64,000 nucleotides of DNA from positions 4,553,307 to 4,617,306 of the forward strand of contig NW_020312867.1 in assembly GCF_003265705.1 (NCBI RefSeq), given 5' to 3'. Under the pieces are notes generated by a model. The model ran no database searches, had not been told where the DNA came from, and saw only the letters and a list, made by a program, of their open reading frames with translations. This document shows positions 1-10,390 of the stretch, in pieces. Position numbers and translations under genes: made by a program. Source of the stretch: Callorhinus ursinus. Lineage: Eukaryota; Chordata; Mammalia; Carnivora; Otariidae. Each line of letters starts with the position of its first letter. Position 1 is the first letter of the stretch.

Positions 1-43
1 CATATGATCTTATTTACACGTGGAATCTTAAAAAGTCAACCTG

Positions 44-246
44 CGGGCGCCTTGGTGGCTCAGTCGTTAAGTGTCTGCCTTTGGCTCAGGTCCTGATCCC
101 AGGGTCCTGGGATCGAGTCCCACATTGGGCTCCCTGCTCGGCGGGAGGCCTGCTTCTCCCTCTCCCACTCCCCCTGCTTGTGTTCCTGCTCTCGCTATGT
201 CTCTCTCTGTCAAATAAATAAATAAATAAAATCTTTAAAAAAAAAA
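44..246 (+). mobile_element. CAN-SINE, full length
   Basis: Head GGGCGCCTTGGTGGCTCAG, CT-rich body and AAATAAATAAATAAAATCTTT(A)n tail. Flanked by AAAAGTCAACCTG at 31-43 and 247-259. Confidence 0.93.
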
Positions 247-259
247 AAAAGTCAACCTG

Positions 260-693
260 GGGGGTGCCTGGATGGCACAGTTAGTTAAATGTCTGGCTCC
301 TAGTTTCCATTCAGGTCCTGATCTCAGGCTCATGAGATCAAGTTTTGTGTCGGCACATGCTCAGTTTGGAGTCTGCTTAAGACTCTCTTCCTCTGGGGCA
401 CCTGGGTGGCTCAGCTGGTTAAGCGACTGTCTTTGGCTCAGGTCATGATCCCAGGGTCCTGGGATCGAGCCCCGCATCGGGCTCCCTGCTCAGCGGGAAG
501 CCTGCTTCTCCCTCTCCCTCTCCCACTCCCCCTGTTTGTGTTTCCTCTCTCTCTGTCTCTTTCTCTGTCAATTAAATAAATAAAATCTTTAAAAAAAAAA
601 AAAGACTCTCTTCCTCTGCCCTTCCCCTGCCACACTCACACGAATGTGCACTCCCTCCCTCTCTCTCTCTCAAATAAATCTTTAAAAAAAAAA
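260..693 (+). mobile_element. Older CAN-SINE, interrupted by a younger one
   Basis: Head GGGGTGCCTGGATGGCACAG; the CT-rich body is split at 395 by the next SINE and resumes at 619, ending in AAATAAATCTTT(A)n. More diverged than its insert. Confidence 0.88.
396..601 (+). mobile_element. CAN-SINE nested in an older CAN-SINE
   Basis: Full head-to-tail copy flanked by the 17-bp duplication AAGACTCTCTTCCTCTG at 379-395 and 602-618, both inside the host SINE. Confidence 0.93.
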
Positions 694-706
694 AAAGTCA
701 AACTGG

Positions 707-809
707 GGAACCTGACTGGCTTGGTTGGTAGAGCATGCCACTCTTGATCTTGGGGAAGTGAGTTCAAGTCCCACACTGGGCGTAGAGCTTAATTTAAAAT
801 AAATAAATA
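707..809 (+). mobile_element. Short CAN-SINE (tRNA-like head, no CT body)
   Basis: Diverged head followed by GTAGAGCATGCCACTCTTGA and GGGCGTAGAGCTTAATTT, then AAATAAATAAATAAG. This is the short subtype. Confidence 0.82.
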
Positions 810-1016
810 AGGGTGCCTGGGTGGCTCAGTTGGTTAAGCGACTGCCTTCGGCTCAGGTCATGATCCTGGAGTCCCAGGATCGAGTCCCACATCGGGCTCC
901 CTGCTCGGTGGGGAGTCTGCTTCTCCCTCTGACCCTCTTCCCTCTCGTGCTTTCTCTCTCTCATTCTCTCTCTCTCTGAAATAAATAAATAAAATTTTAA
1001 AAAAATAAATAAATAA
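810..1016 (+). mobile_element. CAN-SINE, full length
   Basis: GGGTGCCTGGGTGGCTCAG head, GATCCTGGAGTCCCAGGATC middle and AAATAAATAAATAAAATTTT tail, directly abutting its neighbours. Confidence 0.92.
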
Positions 1017-1017
1017 G

Positions 1018-1218
1018 GGGCGCCTGGGTGGCTCAGTCGTTAAGCATCTGCCTTCGGCTCGGGTCATGATCCCAGGGTCCTGGGATCGAGCCCCGCATCG
1101 GGCTCCTTGCTCCGCGGAAAGCCTGCTTCTCCCTCTCCCATTCCCCCTGCTTGTGTTCCCTCTCTCGCTATGTCTCTCTCTATCAAATAAATAAATAAAA
1201 TCTTTTAAATAAATAAAT
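1018..1218 (+). mobile_element. CAN-SINE, full length
   Basis: Last member of the train; its AAATAAATAAATAAG tail runs straight into the resumed L1 sequence (GTCAAACTCACAG). Confidence 0.93.
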
Positions 1219-1405
1219 AAGTCAAACTCACAGAAACAGTATATTGCTGGTTGCCCAGGGGGTGCATTTGGGGGTGGGGGAAATGGGGAGATGTTGGTCA
1301 AAGGGTACAAACTTCCAGTTATGAGTAAGTTCTATATATCTAATGTATGGCATGGTGATTATAGTTAATACTGTATACTTTAAAGTTGCTAAAAGAGTTA
1401 TCTTA

Positions 1406-1462
1406 GGGGTCCCTGGGTGGCTCAGTCAGTTAAGCATCTGCCTTCGGCTCAGGTCTTGGTCT
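1406..1462 (+). mobile_element. CAN-SINE head fragment
   Basis: GGGGTCCCTGGGTGGCTCAG to GGCTCAGGTCTTGGTCT; then the sequence departs from the SINE, so the 3' two-thirds are missing. Confidence 0.8.
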
Positions 1463-1667
1463 CCTCACAAGCTGAGGAATGCAGAGATAAATTAGCTCCA
1501 CCCTGGAGATTTTTTTTAATTCAAAAATTTCTATTGAAATATAACATGCGTATGGAAAAGCACACAAGCATCTGTGTATAAAGTGATTAATGATCACAGA
1601 GACAGTGCACCTAGGTAATTACCTTTTAGGCCACTTTTAACCTCTCCTATGGCAGCTTTATTTTTTT

Positions 1668-1873
1668 AAATTTTTATTTATTTATTTTTTAAAGATTTTA
1701 TTTGACAGAGAGAGACACAGTGAGAGAGGGAACACAAGCAGGGGGAGTGGGAGAGGGAGAAGCAGGCTTCCCACGGAGCAGGGAGCCCGATGCGGGGCTC
1801 GATCCCAGGACCCTGGGATCATGACCTGAACCGAAGGCAGATGCTTAACTGACTGAGCCACCCAGACGCCCCA
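1668..1873 (-). mobile_element. CAN-SINE, antisense
   Basis: TTTAAAGATTTTATTTGACAG through GAGCCACCCAGACGCCCC. Preceded by a TATGGCAGCTTTA copy of the shared target (around 1650-1662). Confidence 0.92.
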
Positions 1874-1888
1874 GCCTGTGGTAGCTTT

Positions 1889-2096
1889 ATTTTTTATTTT
1901 ATTTTTTTTAAGATTTTATTTATTTATTTGACAGAGAGAGACACAGCGAGAGAGGGAACACAAGCAGGGGGAGGGGGAGAGGGAGAAGCAGGCTTCCTCC
2001 CTAGCATGGAGCCCAACGCTGGGCTCAATCCCAGGACCCTGGGATCATGACCTGAGCCGAAGGCAGACGCTCAACGACTGAGCCACCGAGGCGCCC
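1889..2096 (-). mobile_element. CAN-SINE, antisense, same target as previous
   Basis: Second antisense copy. Its flanks TGTGGTAGCTTTA (1876-1888 and 2099-2111) are near-identical to the flank of the preceding SINE. Confidence 0.92.
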
Positions 2097-2246
2097 ACTG
2101 TGGTAGCTTTAAATCTCCTCATTGTCAAGGCTGCTGAATATATCTAGAAATACTTATCTTTGGATTTTAAATTGTACTCTTTAACCTCATTTATTTTTAT
2201 ACTTTTAATATTTTCTTGGTGTGTGTGTTCACTTTTCCTTAGAGTT

Positions 2247-2364
2247 TTTTTTTAAAGATTTTATTTATTTGAGAGAGCGAGAATGAGGGAGAGAGAGAGA
2301 GCGCACATGAGAGGGGGGAGGGTCAGAGGGAGAAGCAGACTCCCTGCTGAGCAGGGAGCCTGAA
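2247..2364 (-). mobile_element. CAN-SINE, antisense, truncated
   Basis: Tail and CT-rich body are present (GAGAAGCAGACTCCCTGCTG) but the tRNA-like head is missing; the copy breaks off near 2364, just before the gap. Confidence 0.85.
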
Positions 2365-2425
2365 GCAGTAAGGGAGGGCCAGGAGTCCCTTGGTTGGGGG
2401 TGTTATGTGGGCTTTTTTTTTTTTA

Positions 2426-2525
2426 NNNNNNNNNNNNNNNNNNNNNNNNNNNNNNNNNNNNNNNNNNNNNNNNNNNNNNNNNNNNNNNNNNNNNNNNNNN
2501 NNNNNNNNNNNNNNNNNNNNNNNNN
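2426..2525. other. Assembly gap (100 N)
   Basis: A run of exactly 100 N, the usual placeholder for a gap of unknown size. It begins right after a poly-T run, suggesting assembly failure at a homopolymer or repeat tail. It lies in intron 4 and interrupts no exon seen here. Confidence 0.97.
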
Positions 2526-3300
2526 CTGACTGGATCCAGTGGGGATTTTTAAAAGGAATTTTTGTTGTTCTTCAGGGAGCTGAGTCAATATTGGGCCTGT
2601 GAGGCCAGGCATAATGGGGGCTTTGCTGGTGAGATTGGGGGAGACAAAAAGAGATGTAGCAGAGAATCTGGGGAATGCTGACCTGACTGCCCTTCTCTCC
2701 TGTAGACTCTCCTTTCATAAAATCTTCCTGTTTCAAAGTATTTTGGAAGATTAAGGTGACAAGGAAGTACTTTTCTTTAGTTGTTGGCACAGTGTCACCT
2801 CTGTGTAGGATCTACACGTGCCTGTTGAGCTGTCCCCATCTCCTCCTGTAGTCCTGCTGGCTGGCTTCCAGCCTGCGAATGGGTCTGCATTCCCACCTGT
2901 CTCTCTGGCTGCTTCTGGATCAACTCCCTGTTTCCTTTGTGGGTCTCACCCCATCCAGGTGGCCACCTTTTTGCAGGAACTCCAGGACCCTTAAGCTAGC
3001 AGGGCCTCCTTCCTCTACCCCCGCTGCAGCTGTCCTCACTAAGTGCTTTGTCTGTGGAGCCAGCCCCTCTGATAAAAGCACCTTAGTTTATATATTGTCT
3101 GTTTAATTAAACAGCCCCACCTGTGAATGGTAGTGTAACTTTCTTACTGATGATAATTCCCACTGTTGAACCTGAACACTCAAAGATGATCAAAGGGAGG
3201 TTTTTGAAGTTTGTTCAGGTTTTCTGATTAAGGCTCTATTTAAATCTGTGCAAGAAGTGTGGGCTTACCTGTATTCCTGTGATAACTCAATTTTCTTTTT

Positions 3301-3456
3301 CCTTTTTTTTTAAATCAGAGAGAGAGAGTGAGCACAAGCATGGGGAGTGTCAGGCAGAGGGAGAAGGAGCCCGATGTGGGGTTTGATCCCAGGACTCCGG
3401 GATCATGACCTGAGCCGAAGGCAGCCGCTTAACCGGCTGAGCCAACCAGGCATCCC
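3301..3456 (-). mobile_element. CAN-SINE, antisense, internally deleted
   Basis: Ends GCTGAGCCAACCAGGCATCCC. The body goes from AGGGAGAAGG straight to AGCCCGATGTGGGG, so part of the CT-rich middle is absent. Confidence 0.87.
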
Positions 3457-3613
3457 AACTCCTCGATTTTCTTTTGAACTGAAAGATGAATCTTTAAAAT
3501 TTTTTTAAAGCTTTCCATTTAAAAAAATTATGAAATATGTAAGACATGCAAAAATATGTAAAGAATAATACATAGTGTGAACCTATTTCAGGTTCAAAAA
3601 TAAAACATTGCAT

Positions 3614-3820
3614 GGGGCACCTGGGTGGCTCAGTTGGTTGAGTGTCCAACTCTTAGTTTCAGGTTAGGTCATGATCTTGGGGTCGTGGGATCGAGCTCTG
3701 TGTAGGGCTCTGCACTCTGGGGAGTCTGCTTGAGATTCTCTCCTTCTCCCTCTGCCCCTCCTCCCCCTCATGTTTGCACACTGTCTCTCTCAAATAAATA
3801 AATAAAATAAAAAATAAATA
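3614..3820 (+). mobile_element. CAN-SINE, older subtype
   Basis: GGGGCACCTGGGTGGCTCAG, then GTCCAACTCTTAGTTTC and CTCTCTCAAATAAATAAAT. Confidence 0.9.
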
Positions 3821-4535
3821 TATTACACATATACTCGCCTCGGAAATTTTCACCTCTTTGTTCTCCCTCTCACCAGTTCACACTGTGGTGGATTTACTGT
3901 TTATCGTCCCCCCACAGGGCCTTAACTTTTGCTACTTTTGTATATATCCCTAAATAACATGTAGTATTATTTTGCATGCTTTTAACTTTGTGTAAATGGC
4001 ACGATACAATATGTATTCTACACGTGCCTTTTTCATCATTAAATCTTCTATCATGCTCAGTTAAGTTCTCCCTACTCTGGCTCCCCTGTACTACTCTTTT
4101 ATAATCGGTTGCAGCATTGATTTTATACTCTTGAAATAAGATTCTCTGACCATTAAATCAGCAAAGCTCCCCATTTTGGGTTCAGAGGCTTTTTCCATCT
4201 ATAGTCTGACCCATGTTTGCTTATAGGGTTGCCTAACTTTTTTTCATTCTGGAGCACACCCATGAACTTGTTGGGACACACCAGGGGAAGGCAAGAGCTT
4301 TCCGCCCCCATCTCACTCCCTCTAGACTGTCCAGCTGCCCAGCCACACCCAGTGGTCCTCTTTCTCTTCATCATGGCCATTCCCCACTTCCTCTATGGAA
4401 GTCAAAAACTTGAAACGGGAGAGCTTGGAAGAAAACCTGGGATACTGTGACATTCAGGGGATCATTTTACTTTGTATGAAAATATTTCATTTTGCCGATG
4501 GAACTTTGGAGTCCTTAGGCCACTCATGATTACTC

Positions 4536-4706
4536 TTTTTTTTAAGATTTTATTTGAGAGAGAGAGCGCACATGAGCAGGGGGAGGGGCAGGGGGAGAGG
4601 GAGAAGCAGACTCCCGGCTGAGCAGGGAGCCTCCATCCCAGGACTCTTGAGGTCATGACCTGAGCCAAAGGCAGACGCTTCACTGACTGAGCCACCCAGG
4701 GGCCCC
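4536..4706 (-). mobile_element. CAN-SINE, antisense
   Basis: TTTTTTTTAAGATTTTATTTG to GAGCCACCCAGGGGCCCC; flanks ATGATTACT and ATGATAACT differ by one base. It is the SINE nearest upstream of PIGU exon 5. Confidence 0.9.
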
Positions 4707-4744
4707 AATGATAACTGCTCAGAATGGCTGAGAACCTTGCTTTG

Positions 4745-5210
4745 CCACTCAGTCATTCATTCACCCATTCAGTAGATATTTACTGTTTGCTCACTGTACC
4801 AGGTCCTGGCAAATAAACATCGTCCCTGCCCTCATGGAACTCATAGTCTAGTGAGGGAGACAGATATTAGTCACATAAATAAGAAAGTTGTAACCGTGAA
4901 CAGTGTTATGAAAGAACGTTATAGGGAGATTTTACCTACTTGAGGGGGGTGAGTGTGTCTTCCTGAGGAAGAAATGATTTAACTGAGATCTAAAGGTGAT
5001 GTGGGAGCTAACTAGGGAAAGAGAAGAGGTTGTTCCAGGTCAAATGCAAAGGCCTGGGAGCATGAGGGTTACGGTGTGTTCATGGTGCTGGAAGCCAGAG
5101 TGAGAGGTAAGGGGACAGGTGGGTGTGAGCTGAGCCTACACAGCTAGGGCCAGACCAGGTGGGGCCATTTGGGCCATGGAAGGACTGCTGTCTTCATTCT
5201 AAAGTCAATA
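4745..5210 (-). repeat. L2 LINE relic
   Basis: Reverse complement of an L2 3' end: TCATTCATTCACCCATTCAG, ACTGTACCAGGTCCTGG, CCCTGCCCTCATGGAACTCA, then GTTCCAGGTCAAATGCAAAG further inside. Confidence 0.75.
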
Positions 5211-5244
5211 GGAAATAATGTGTTTTGTCATTTCTTTTTTCCAG

Positions 5245-5354
5245 TTTAAAAAGCAGAAACTCCTCCTAGAACTAGACCAGTATGCCCCAGATGTGGCCGA
5301 ACTCATCCGAACCCCCATGGAGATGCGTTACATCCCTCTAAAAGTGGCCCTGTT
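5245..5354 (+). CDS. PIGU: PIGU exon 5 (residues 107-142, first 2 nt of 143)
   Basis: A T-rich tract and CCAG acceptor precede the exon and GTAAGT follows. It reads [20 protein letters not shown] and then [16 protein letters not shown] in frame 0, a hydrophilic loop leading into a transmembrane helix. The dibasic FKKQK start matches the human exon border. It ends in phase 2; the split Phe143 codon is completed by the first base of exon 6. This is the first exon in the window, so the reading frame is set by homology rather than by an upstream start. Confidence 0.97.
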
Positions 5355-7530
5355 GTAAGTATTCTTTGACAAAACGGGGCTCAGTGCCAACAAATGCAAG
5401 GAAAATCTGATGAGACTTTCTCATGTTGTTTGTTGTATTTTTGGAGATTTGCAGTCTTAGTCATCAAGTACTTGCTGTGGTTCTGTTGCACAACTGGGGT
5501 TCTGGCCAGCAAAAGAGACAGAGCCATTCTGTTTCTGTTGGGACAAAGCCTCACACAGGGACATGCACAATCAACCCTTCACAAATGCTTTTTCACTCTA
5601 TGCTGATCTGGGCTCCAGCCTACTTGTAACCAGTGTTTCAAAAGAAAAAAAAAGTTCTTTAATTGTATATATGGATTGAATAAAATTCTGATCTTTCTGT
5701 GGCCATTACTTTGAGCAGCTCCTATATTTCATGTACAATTAGTCCCCCATTTGTAGTTTAGAAAACTAGCCAAACAGACCCATCCCAGCTGGCAGACCAG
5801 TATGGGAGAGTGGAACTTACTGAAGCTCTGTAAAAGATTTCTCGGGGAGTGCTCAGTGCTGCCAGTGAATTTAATTCTTCCAGGTTATTCCCATTTGTAT
5901 TCTGGAGATAAGCAAATGTGACAATTATTCAGTCAAACTAACAGTCACTGAATATTAATAATATACTAGCTTCGAGGGATACACCGTAAACAAGACAGAT
6001 AAGTTTCCTCATGGAAAAACCTGACCTTAGAACTTCAGAATTAGATGGGGCCTTGTGAGGACGGTTTATTCAACCCTCTGCTTTGTGTTGAATCTCCTAT
6101 TCAGTGTTCCAAATAGGTGGCTGTGCAGCTTCTTGAACATCACATGCTATTTAGAAATGGCTTTTTTTCCCTCTCCCACCAAACAACTTTCATATCTATG
6201 TATTTCGAAAATATTGGCAGGAACTACCTAATAGAACCAGAGGTTTAGCAACATTATGAATCCCTTATGGACTCATATATCTCCTGGGGATACTTTTATA
6301 ATAGCAGCAGCCATTTCTTTAAGGGTTGTGTAACAGGCCTATCTGTAATTGTTGAAAAAAAACACCAACAATTTCTGGGCTTTTGGCTTTAGAACTGCTA
6401 ATCTTAACAGCCCTGGGAGGTATTGGATTTAAGGTCTTTACTGGTGAATAATAATTATAATCTGTCCCTGACATGCTGGTATGTTTCTTCCTATCTAATA
6501 ATCAGATTACGTAACTGGTGTCCCTTTTCACTCTGTCTGCCAGGAAACTCAGAGCCAGATTTGAAGCTGATTATTACAGTGCTGTAAAAGACCCTTTGGT
6601 CTTTTTTCCCCTGGCCCTTATTTTTTTTCTATTTACGTTTTTCCTGGTCTTAATTTTTTATTTCTATTTTTATTTTGCTGTTAGCTTTTATTATCTGTTC
6701 TCATTTGAGCGGCCTCAAATCTTTTGTGAAAGCAGGATAGAAATGAAATAAAATAATAATCAATTATGACTATGTAAAATTTCCCTAATCAGCATTTTAA
6801 ATTCATTTCTCAGTCCATTCTTTTCCACCTCAGAAAAAGACTAGGTTTTTCAGTTTAATTCCTTCCCAGTGGAAGTTTAAGATGCCCTGTGAAGTTCTGT
6901 GGCAACCAGCTTGTGGAATTCAGCACATACTTACCCTGTCCTAGGGGTCTGGCTTGGTAGATATAGCTTGACTACCAAGAGGGCTAATGGCAAGCTGCTC
7001 TGGCCTCTTGGAGGAAAGGTGGGGTAGCCTGCATCAGAGCTTGGGAGCCTGATTGAGGAAAAATTACTTTCCTGGTTTTCAAAGATAACTGTAGCCATTC
7101 CTAAAATATATGACTGTGTGGGAATTGGTAAAATTTTATCATTTATGATATCTGAAGTAATAAAAAGAACATAGCCTTTGAACCATAAAGTCCGGATTTT
7201 GAATGTATTGATTAGCTTATGAAACCTTGGGCAAGTTCCTTAACCACTGAGTCTCAGTTTCTCCATTGGAGGAATAATGGTGTTGCTAGTTTACTGGATC
7301 TCTGTGACGATATACCATGTAGCACAGAATAGGCAGTGAATGTTCAGCATCTTATACTCATTGGTCCCAACCCCATTTCATTCTCTTTTACTTAAGAGAA
7401 CTCATTTCTAAGAAGTTGCCTTCCCTTGAGTATGGTGTTAGTAAATCTCTTGAATTGCCTGCCTGTGGTGGCCAGGACTCCCTGGTGCTTCGACCGGGAT
7501 TACTAATGCCAACATTTTTTTTTTCCCCAG
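5355..7530 (+). other. PIGU: PIGU intron 5
   Basis: 2176 bp. It is unusual here in having no CAN-SINE. Apart from a MIR relic at 7165-7350, no repeat, gene or RNA could be recognised; 5355-7160 is plain AT-rich intron. Confidence 0.9.
7165..7350 (+). repeat. MIR SINE relic
   Basis: Contains the MIR core pattern: CTTGGGCAAGTTCCTTAACC, then CTCAGTTTCTCCATTGG, then a GCACAGAATAGGCAGTGAATG end. Diverged but colinear with MIR. Confidence 0.75.
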
Positions 7531-7631
7531 CTATCTCTTAAATCCCTACACCATCTTGTCTTGTGTTGCCAAGTCTACCTGTGCCGTCAACAACACCCTC
7601 ATTGCTTTCTTCATTTTGACCACGATAAAAG
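7531..7631 (+). CDS. PIGU: PIGU exon 6 (residues 143-176, first nt of 177)
   Basis: TTTTCCCCAG acceptor and GTAAGG donor. The first base completes Phe143; the exon then reads [20 protein letters not shown] and [13 protein letters not shown], a lumenal-facing NPY segment followed by a hydrophobic helix. Val162 replaces the Ile I recall in human. The last base begins the Gly177 codon (phase 1). Confidence 0.97.
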
Positions 7632-7873
7632 GTAAGGCCCCAGAGGAAAGCGTAAAGCTCAGTCCCTGATTTGTGCAGGGTTTTATAATACTTCTGCTGT
7701 GGATTTTTTTTAAAAAAGCAGTCCAACATTTAAGAATATATTTTTTTGAATTACACAAGTAATACAAGATTATTATAGGAAATTTAGATAAGCTAAGAGA
7801 AAAAAATTAAAAGATGCTGAAATTCTACTACTCAGAGAGTTATTGTTAACACAGTTGGAAAAAAATAAACAAT

Positions 7874-7979
7874 GGGACGCCTGCTTGGCTCAATCAGAAG
7901 AGCATGCGACACTTGATCTTGGGGTCATGTGTTCAAGCCCTGAGCTGGGTATAGAGATTATTTTAAAAAATAAGTAAGT
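7874..7979 (+). mobile_element. Short CAN-SINE
   Basis: GGGACGCCTGCTTGGCTCAA, AGAGCATGCGACACTTGATC and GGGTATAGAGATTATTTT, then an A-rich tail. Confidence 0.83.
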
Positions 7980-7993
7980 TTAAAAAACAAACA

Positions 7994-8188
7994 GGGGCGC
8001 CTGGGTGGCTCAGTTGGTTAAATGACTGCCTTCGGCTCAGGTCATGATCCTGGAGTCCCTGGATCAAGTCCCGCATCGGGCTCCCTGCTCGGCAGGGAGT
8101 CTGCTTCTCCCTCTGACCCTCCCTCCTCTCATGTGCTCTCTCTCTCTCAAATAAATAAATAAAATCTTAAAAAAAAATAAAAAAAATA
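7994..8188 (+). mobile_element. CAN-SINE, full length
   Basis: Standard head and tail with a direct repeat AAAAAACAAACAG on both sides; inserted at the tail of the preceding short SINE. Confidence 0.92.
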
Positions 8189-8314
8189 AAAAACAAACAG
8201 AAAAACTGAGAAAAAGCTTATGAGAATAGTAGCCCTCAGCCTCTCTTCCCATCCCTAGGTCAACTTCAAAAGAACTACTTTCTGGCTTTTGCTGGTATTT
8301 ACTTCCATATTTCT

Positions 8315-8507
8315 TTTTTAAGATTTTATTTATTTATTTGAGAGAGAGAGATAGAGAAAGCACAAGTAGCGGGGAGGGGGAGAGGGAGAGGGAGAAGCAG
8401 GCTCCCCACTGAGCAGGGAGCCCGATGCGGAACTCAATCCCAGGACCCTGGGATCATGACCTGAGCCAAAGGCAGACGCTTAACCGACTGAGCCACCCAG
8501 GCTCTCC
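8315..8507 (-). mobile_element. CAN-SINE, antisense
   Basis: Flanked by the 15-bp duplication TACTTCCATATTTCT (8300-8314 and 8508-8522). Confidence 0.94.
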
Positions 8508-9182
8508 TACTTCCATATTTCTAAGTAAGATCTCATATTGCTACTTTCTGAATTATAAATTTTAGACATTATTTATTGCATTCCCCTGATGGGAGATAAA
8601 GATTCAGCTGTTTTGTATCATCACTTCCCCTTTGCCTAATTTTCTTAGAGAAGTTGTATCACAGGTTTGATTGATAATCAGTAGTCAGTACCTATAGTTT
8701 ATGACCCTGTATGTATTATTCATTGTTGGGCAAAGTAGTAACTATGATTACTTTTTCTTTCTTGTATAACCTTTTCTTTTTCCTGGGGTTAATAATTTTC
8801 TTTTTTCTTTTTTTTTGCTTGTTTTTTTTGTTTTTGCTTAGTCTTTTTGTAGCAATCCCTTTTCCCCAGCTGTTCTGCTAGACCTATCAAGTGCCGAACA
8901 GTTTTTAAAAAATATTTAAATGAAAAAAAAAATTTAAATGCATCAAACAGTGTATCAGTTCCATTATTTTTCTGAAGACCTCTCTCACACATCCTCCATC
9001 CTGCCTCATTTCTGTCCTGGTTGTTTTCTGGGCCTGGTACAAAGCTGTCATACTGGGACTTCCTTTATAATTCTCTCGTGTCGTTTCCCTTTTTTCCTGG
9101 ATTCCTTCTCTCCTTCATTGATTTTTTTCCTCTGTTTTGCTAAAGTATTTCCTCTAGTAGTTTCCAAAAAAAAGGTGTATGA

Positions 9183-9302
9183 GGGGCACCTGGCTGGGTC
9201 TGTCAGTAGAGCATGCGACTCTTGATCTCGGGGTTATAAGTTTGAACCCCATGTTGGGTGTAGAGATTACTTAAAAATAAAAATCTTAAAAAAAAGGGGG
9301 GG
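9183..9302 (+). mobile_element. Short CAN-SINE
   Basis: GGGGCACCTGGCTGGGTCTG, GAGCATGCGACTCTTGATCT and GTAGAGATTACTTAAAAATA; flanked by AGGTGTATGA on both sides. Confidence 0.9.
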
Positions 9303-9309
9303 AGGTGTA

Positions 9310-10390
9310 TGAGATACATATTTTGAGTCATTCTTTGTCTGAAAAATGTCTTTATTCTAGTTTAGCACTAAATAATTGGGACAAGGTATAGAATTCAAGA
9401 CTGGAAAAACTTTTCCTTCAGAATTTTGAAGGCATTACTTCACTGTCTTCTAGCATCCTGGTTGCTATTAAGCAGTTTGATGCCATTAAATGTAATCTAA
9501 TGTTTTCTGAAAGATTTAGTGTTTTGAAATTTGATGACGCCATGTCTTGACATGGGTCTTTTTCCATTTATTATGCTGGGCACTTGGTAGGCCCTTTCAG
9601 TTTAGACAACAGTGTCCTTTAGTTCTAAAAGGTGTTCTTGTACTAGTTTTCAAATTCTATTTTCTCTGTCCTCTTGTTTGGGGCATATATTGGATGTTGG
9701 CTTTTCTTGACTGATCTAATTTGCATTTTATTTTCAATGGACTCTTCCATCTTTTTTGATGACTTCCTCTTATTTTTGCTGGGACACTACTATGTTTTTA
9801 TCTTCCAACTCTTCTACTGAATTTTTAAATTTTTAAAATTTTATATGTATATATTTATCTGTTTTTATATTCTTATGTTTATTTTTAAATTAAACTCTAT
9901 GCCCAATGTGGGGCTTGAACTCATGACCCTGAGATCAAGAGTCGCATGCACTACGGATGAACCAGCCAGGCGCCCCAAATTCTTTAATTATATTTTGAAG
10001 TTCTTTCTTCATCTCCAGTTGTTTCTTTGAACCATCCTATTATTATTTTATCACCACAATATCCTCCCTTGTCTCTTGAGTTTTTGTTGTTTTTTTAGTT
10101 TCCATCAGTTCTACACATAGTCCCTTTGTCTTTCTGGTCCCCCCCACCACCTTTTTCTTTTCCTGTTTGATTTGGGCTCTGTCTTTCACATGGAGGGTTT
10201 TCTCTTATTTATAATCTTTGGCTGTCTGTTTTTTTACTTAAAACTGGCACTAACATGTTCATTTGAGACCCTGTGAATGGGCAGAATCAGTTTTACTGAA
10301 AGGAGATCAGGCAGTGGGCTGGCCTTTTATCTTGAGGTATCCTTAAATGTCATCATTTATAGGTTTTTTTTTCTCTGAAATCATTTAGTT
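9310..10390. repeat. Degenerate LINE sequence
   Basis: T-rich sequence with recognisable old-LINE phrases (CCATTTATTATGCTGGGCAC, TATCTTCCAACTCTTCTACT) interrupted by a short SINE. The family cannot be fixed by eye. Confidence 0.5.
9876..9976 (-). mobile_element. Short CAN-SINE, antisense
   Basis: TGGGGCTTGAACTCATGACC, CAAGAGTCGCATGCACTAC and CCAGCCAGGCGCCCC. Confidence 0.87.

Larger units (their letters stand above)
1..1405 (+). repeat. LINE-1 3' end, split by SINE train
   Basis: Bases 1-43 (CATATGATCTTATTTACACG, TGGAATCTTAAAAAGTCAAC) continue at 1219 (AGTCAAACTCACAGAAACAG) through GGTGATTATAGTTAATACTG and GTTGCTAAAAGAG. This order is that of mammalian L1MA/L1MB 3' ends. Everything between is later SINE sequence. 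Confidence 0.75.
1..5244 (+). other. PIGU: PIGU intron 4 (3' part)
   Basis: This holds a LINE-1 3' fragment broken by a SINE train, two antisense SINEs in a row, a 100-N gap, further SINEs and an L2 relic before exon 5. No gene or RNA gene is seen. The stretches 2526-3300, 3820-4535 and 5210-5244 show nothing I can assign. Confidence 0.9.

Noticed and set aside
44..130. tRNA-like heads of SINEs as functional tRNA genes
   Set aside because: The heads keep only tRNA-like promoter-box sequence; no complete cloverleaf or anticodon arm could be drawn.
44..1218. Regularly spaced repeats that might suggest an array such as CRISPR
   Set aside because: The units are about 200-bp tRNA-derived SINEs with poly-A tails and target duplications in a mammalian intron; nothing like 30-bp repeats with unique spacers.
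858..1310. 150-codon open frame on the minus strand with FIYLFDRER motifs
   Set aside because: The peptide is the antisense translation of CAN-SINEs; the same FIYL...RER phrase recurs at many SINE copies in the window.
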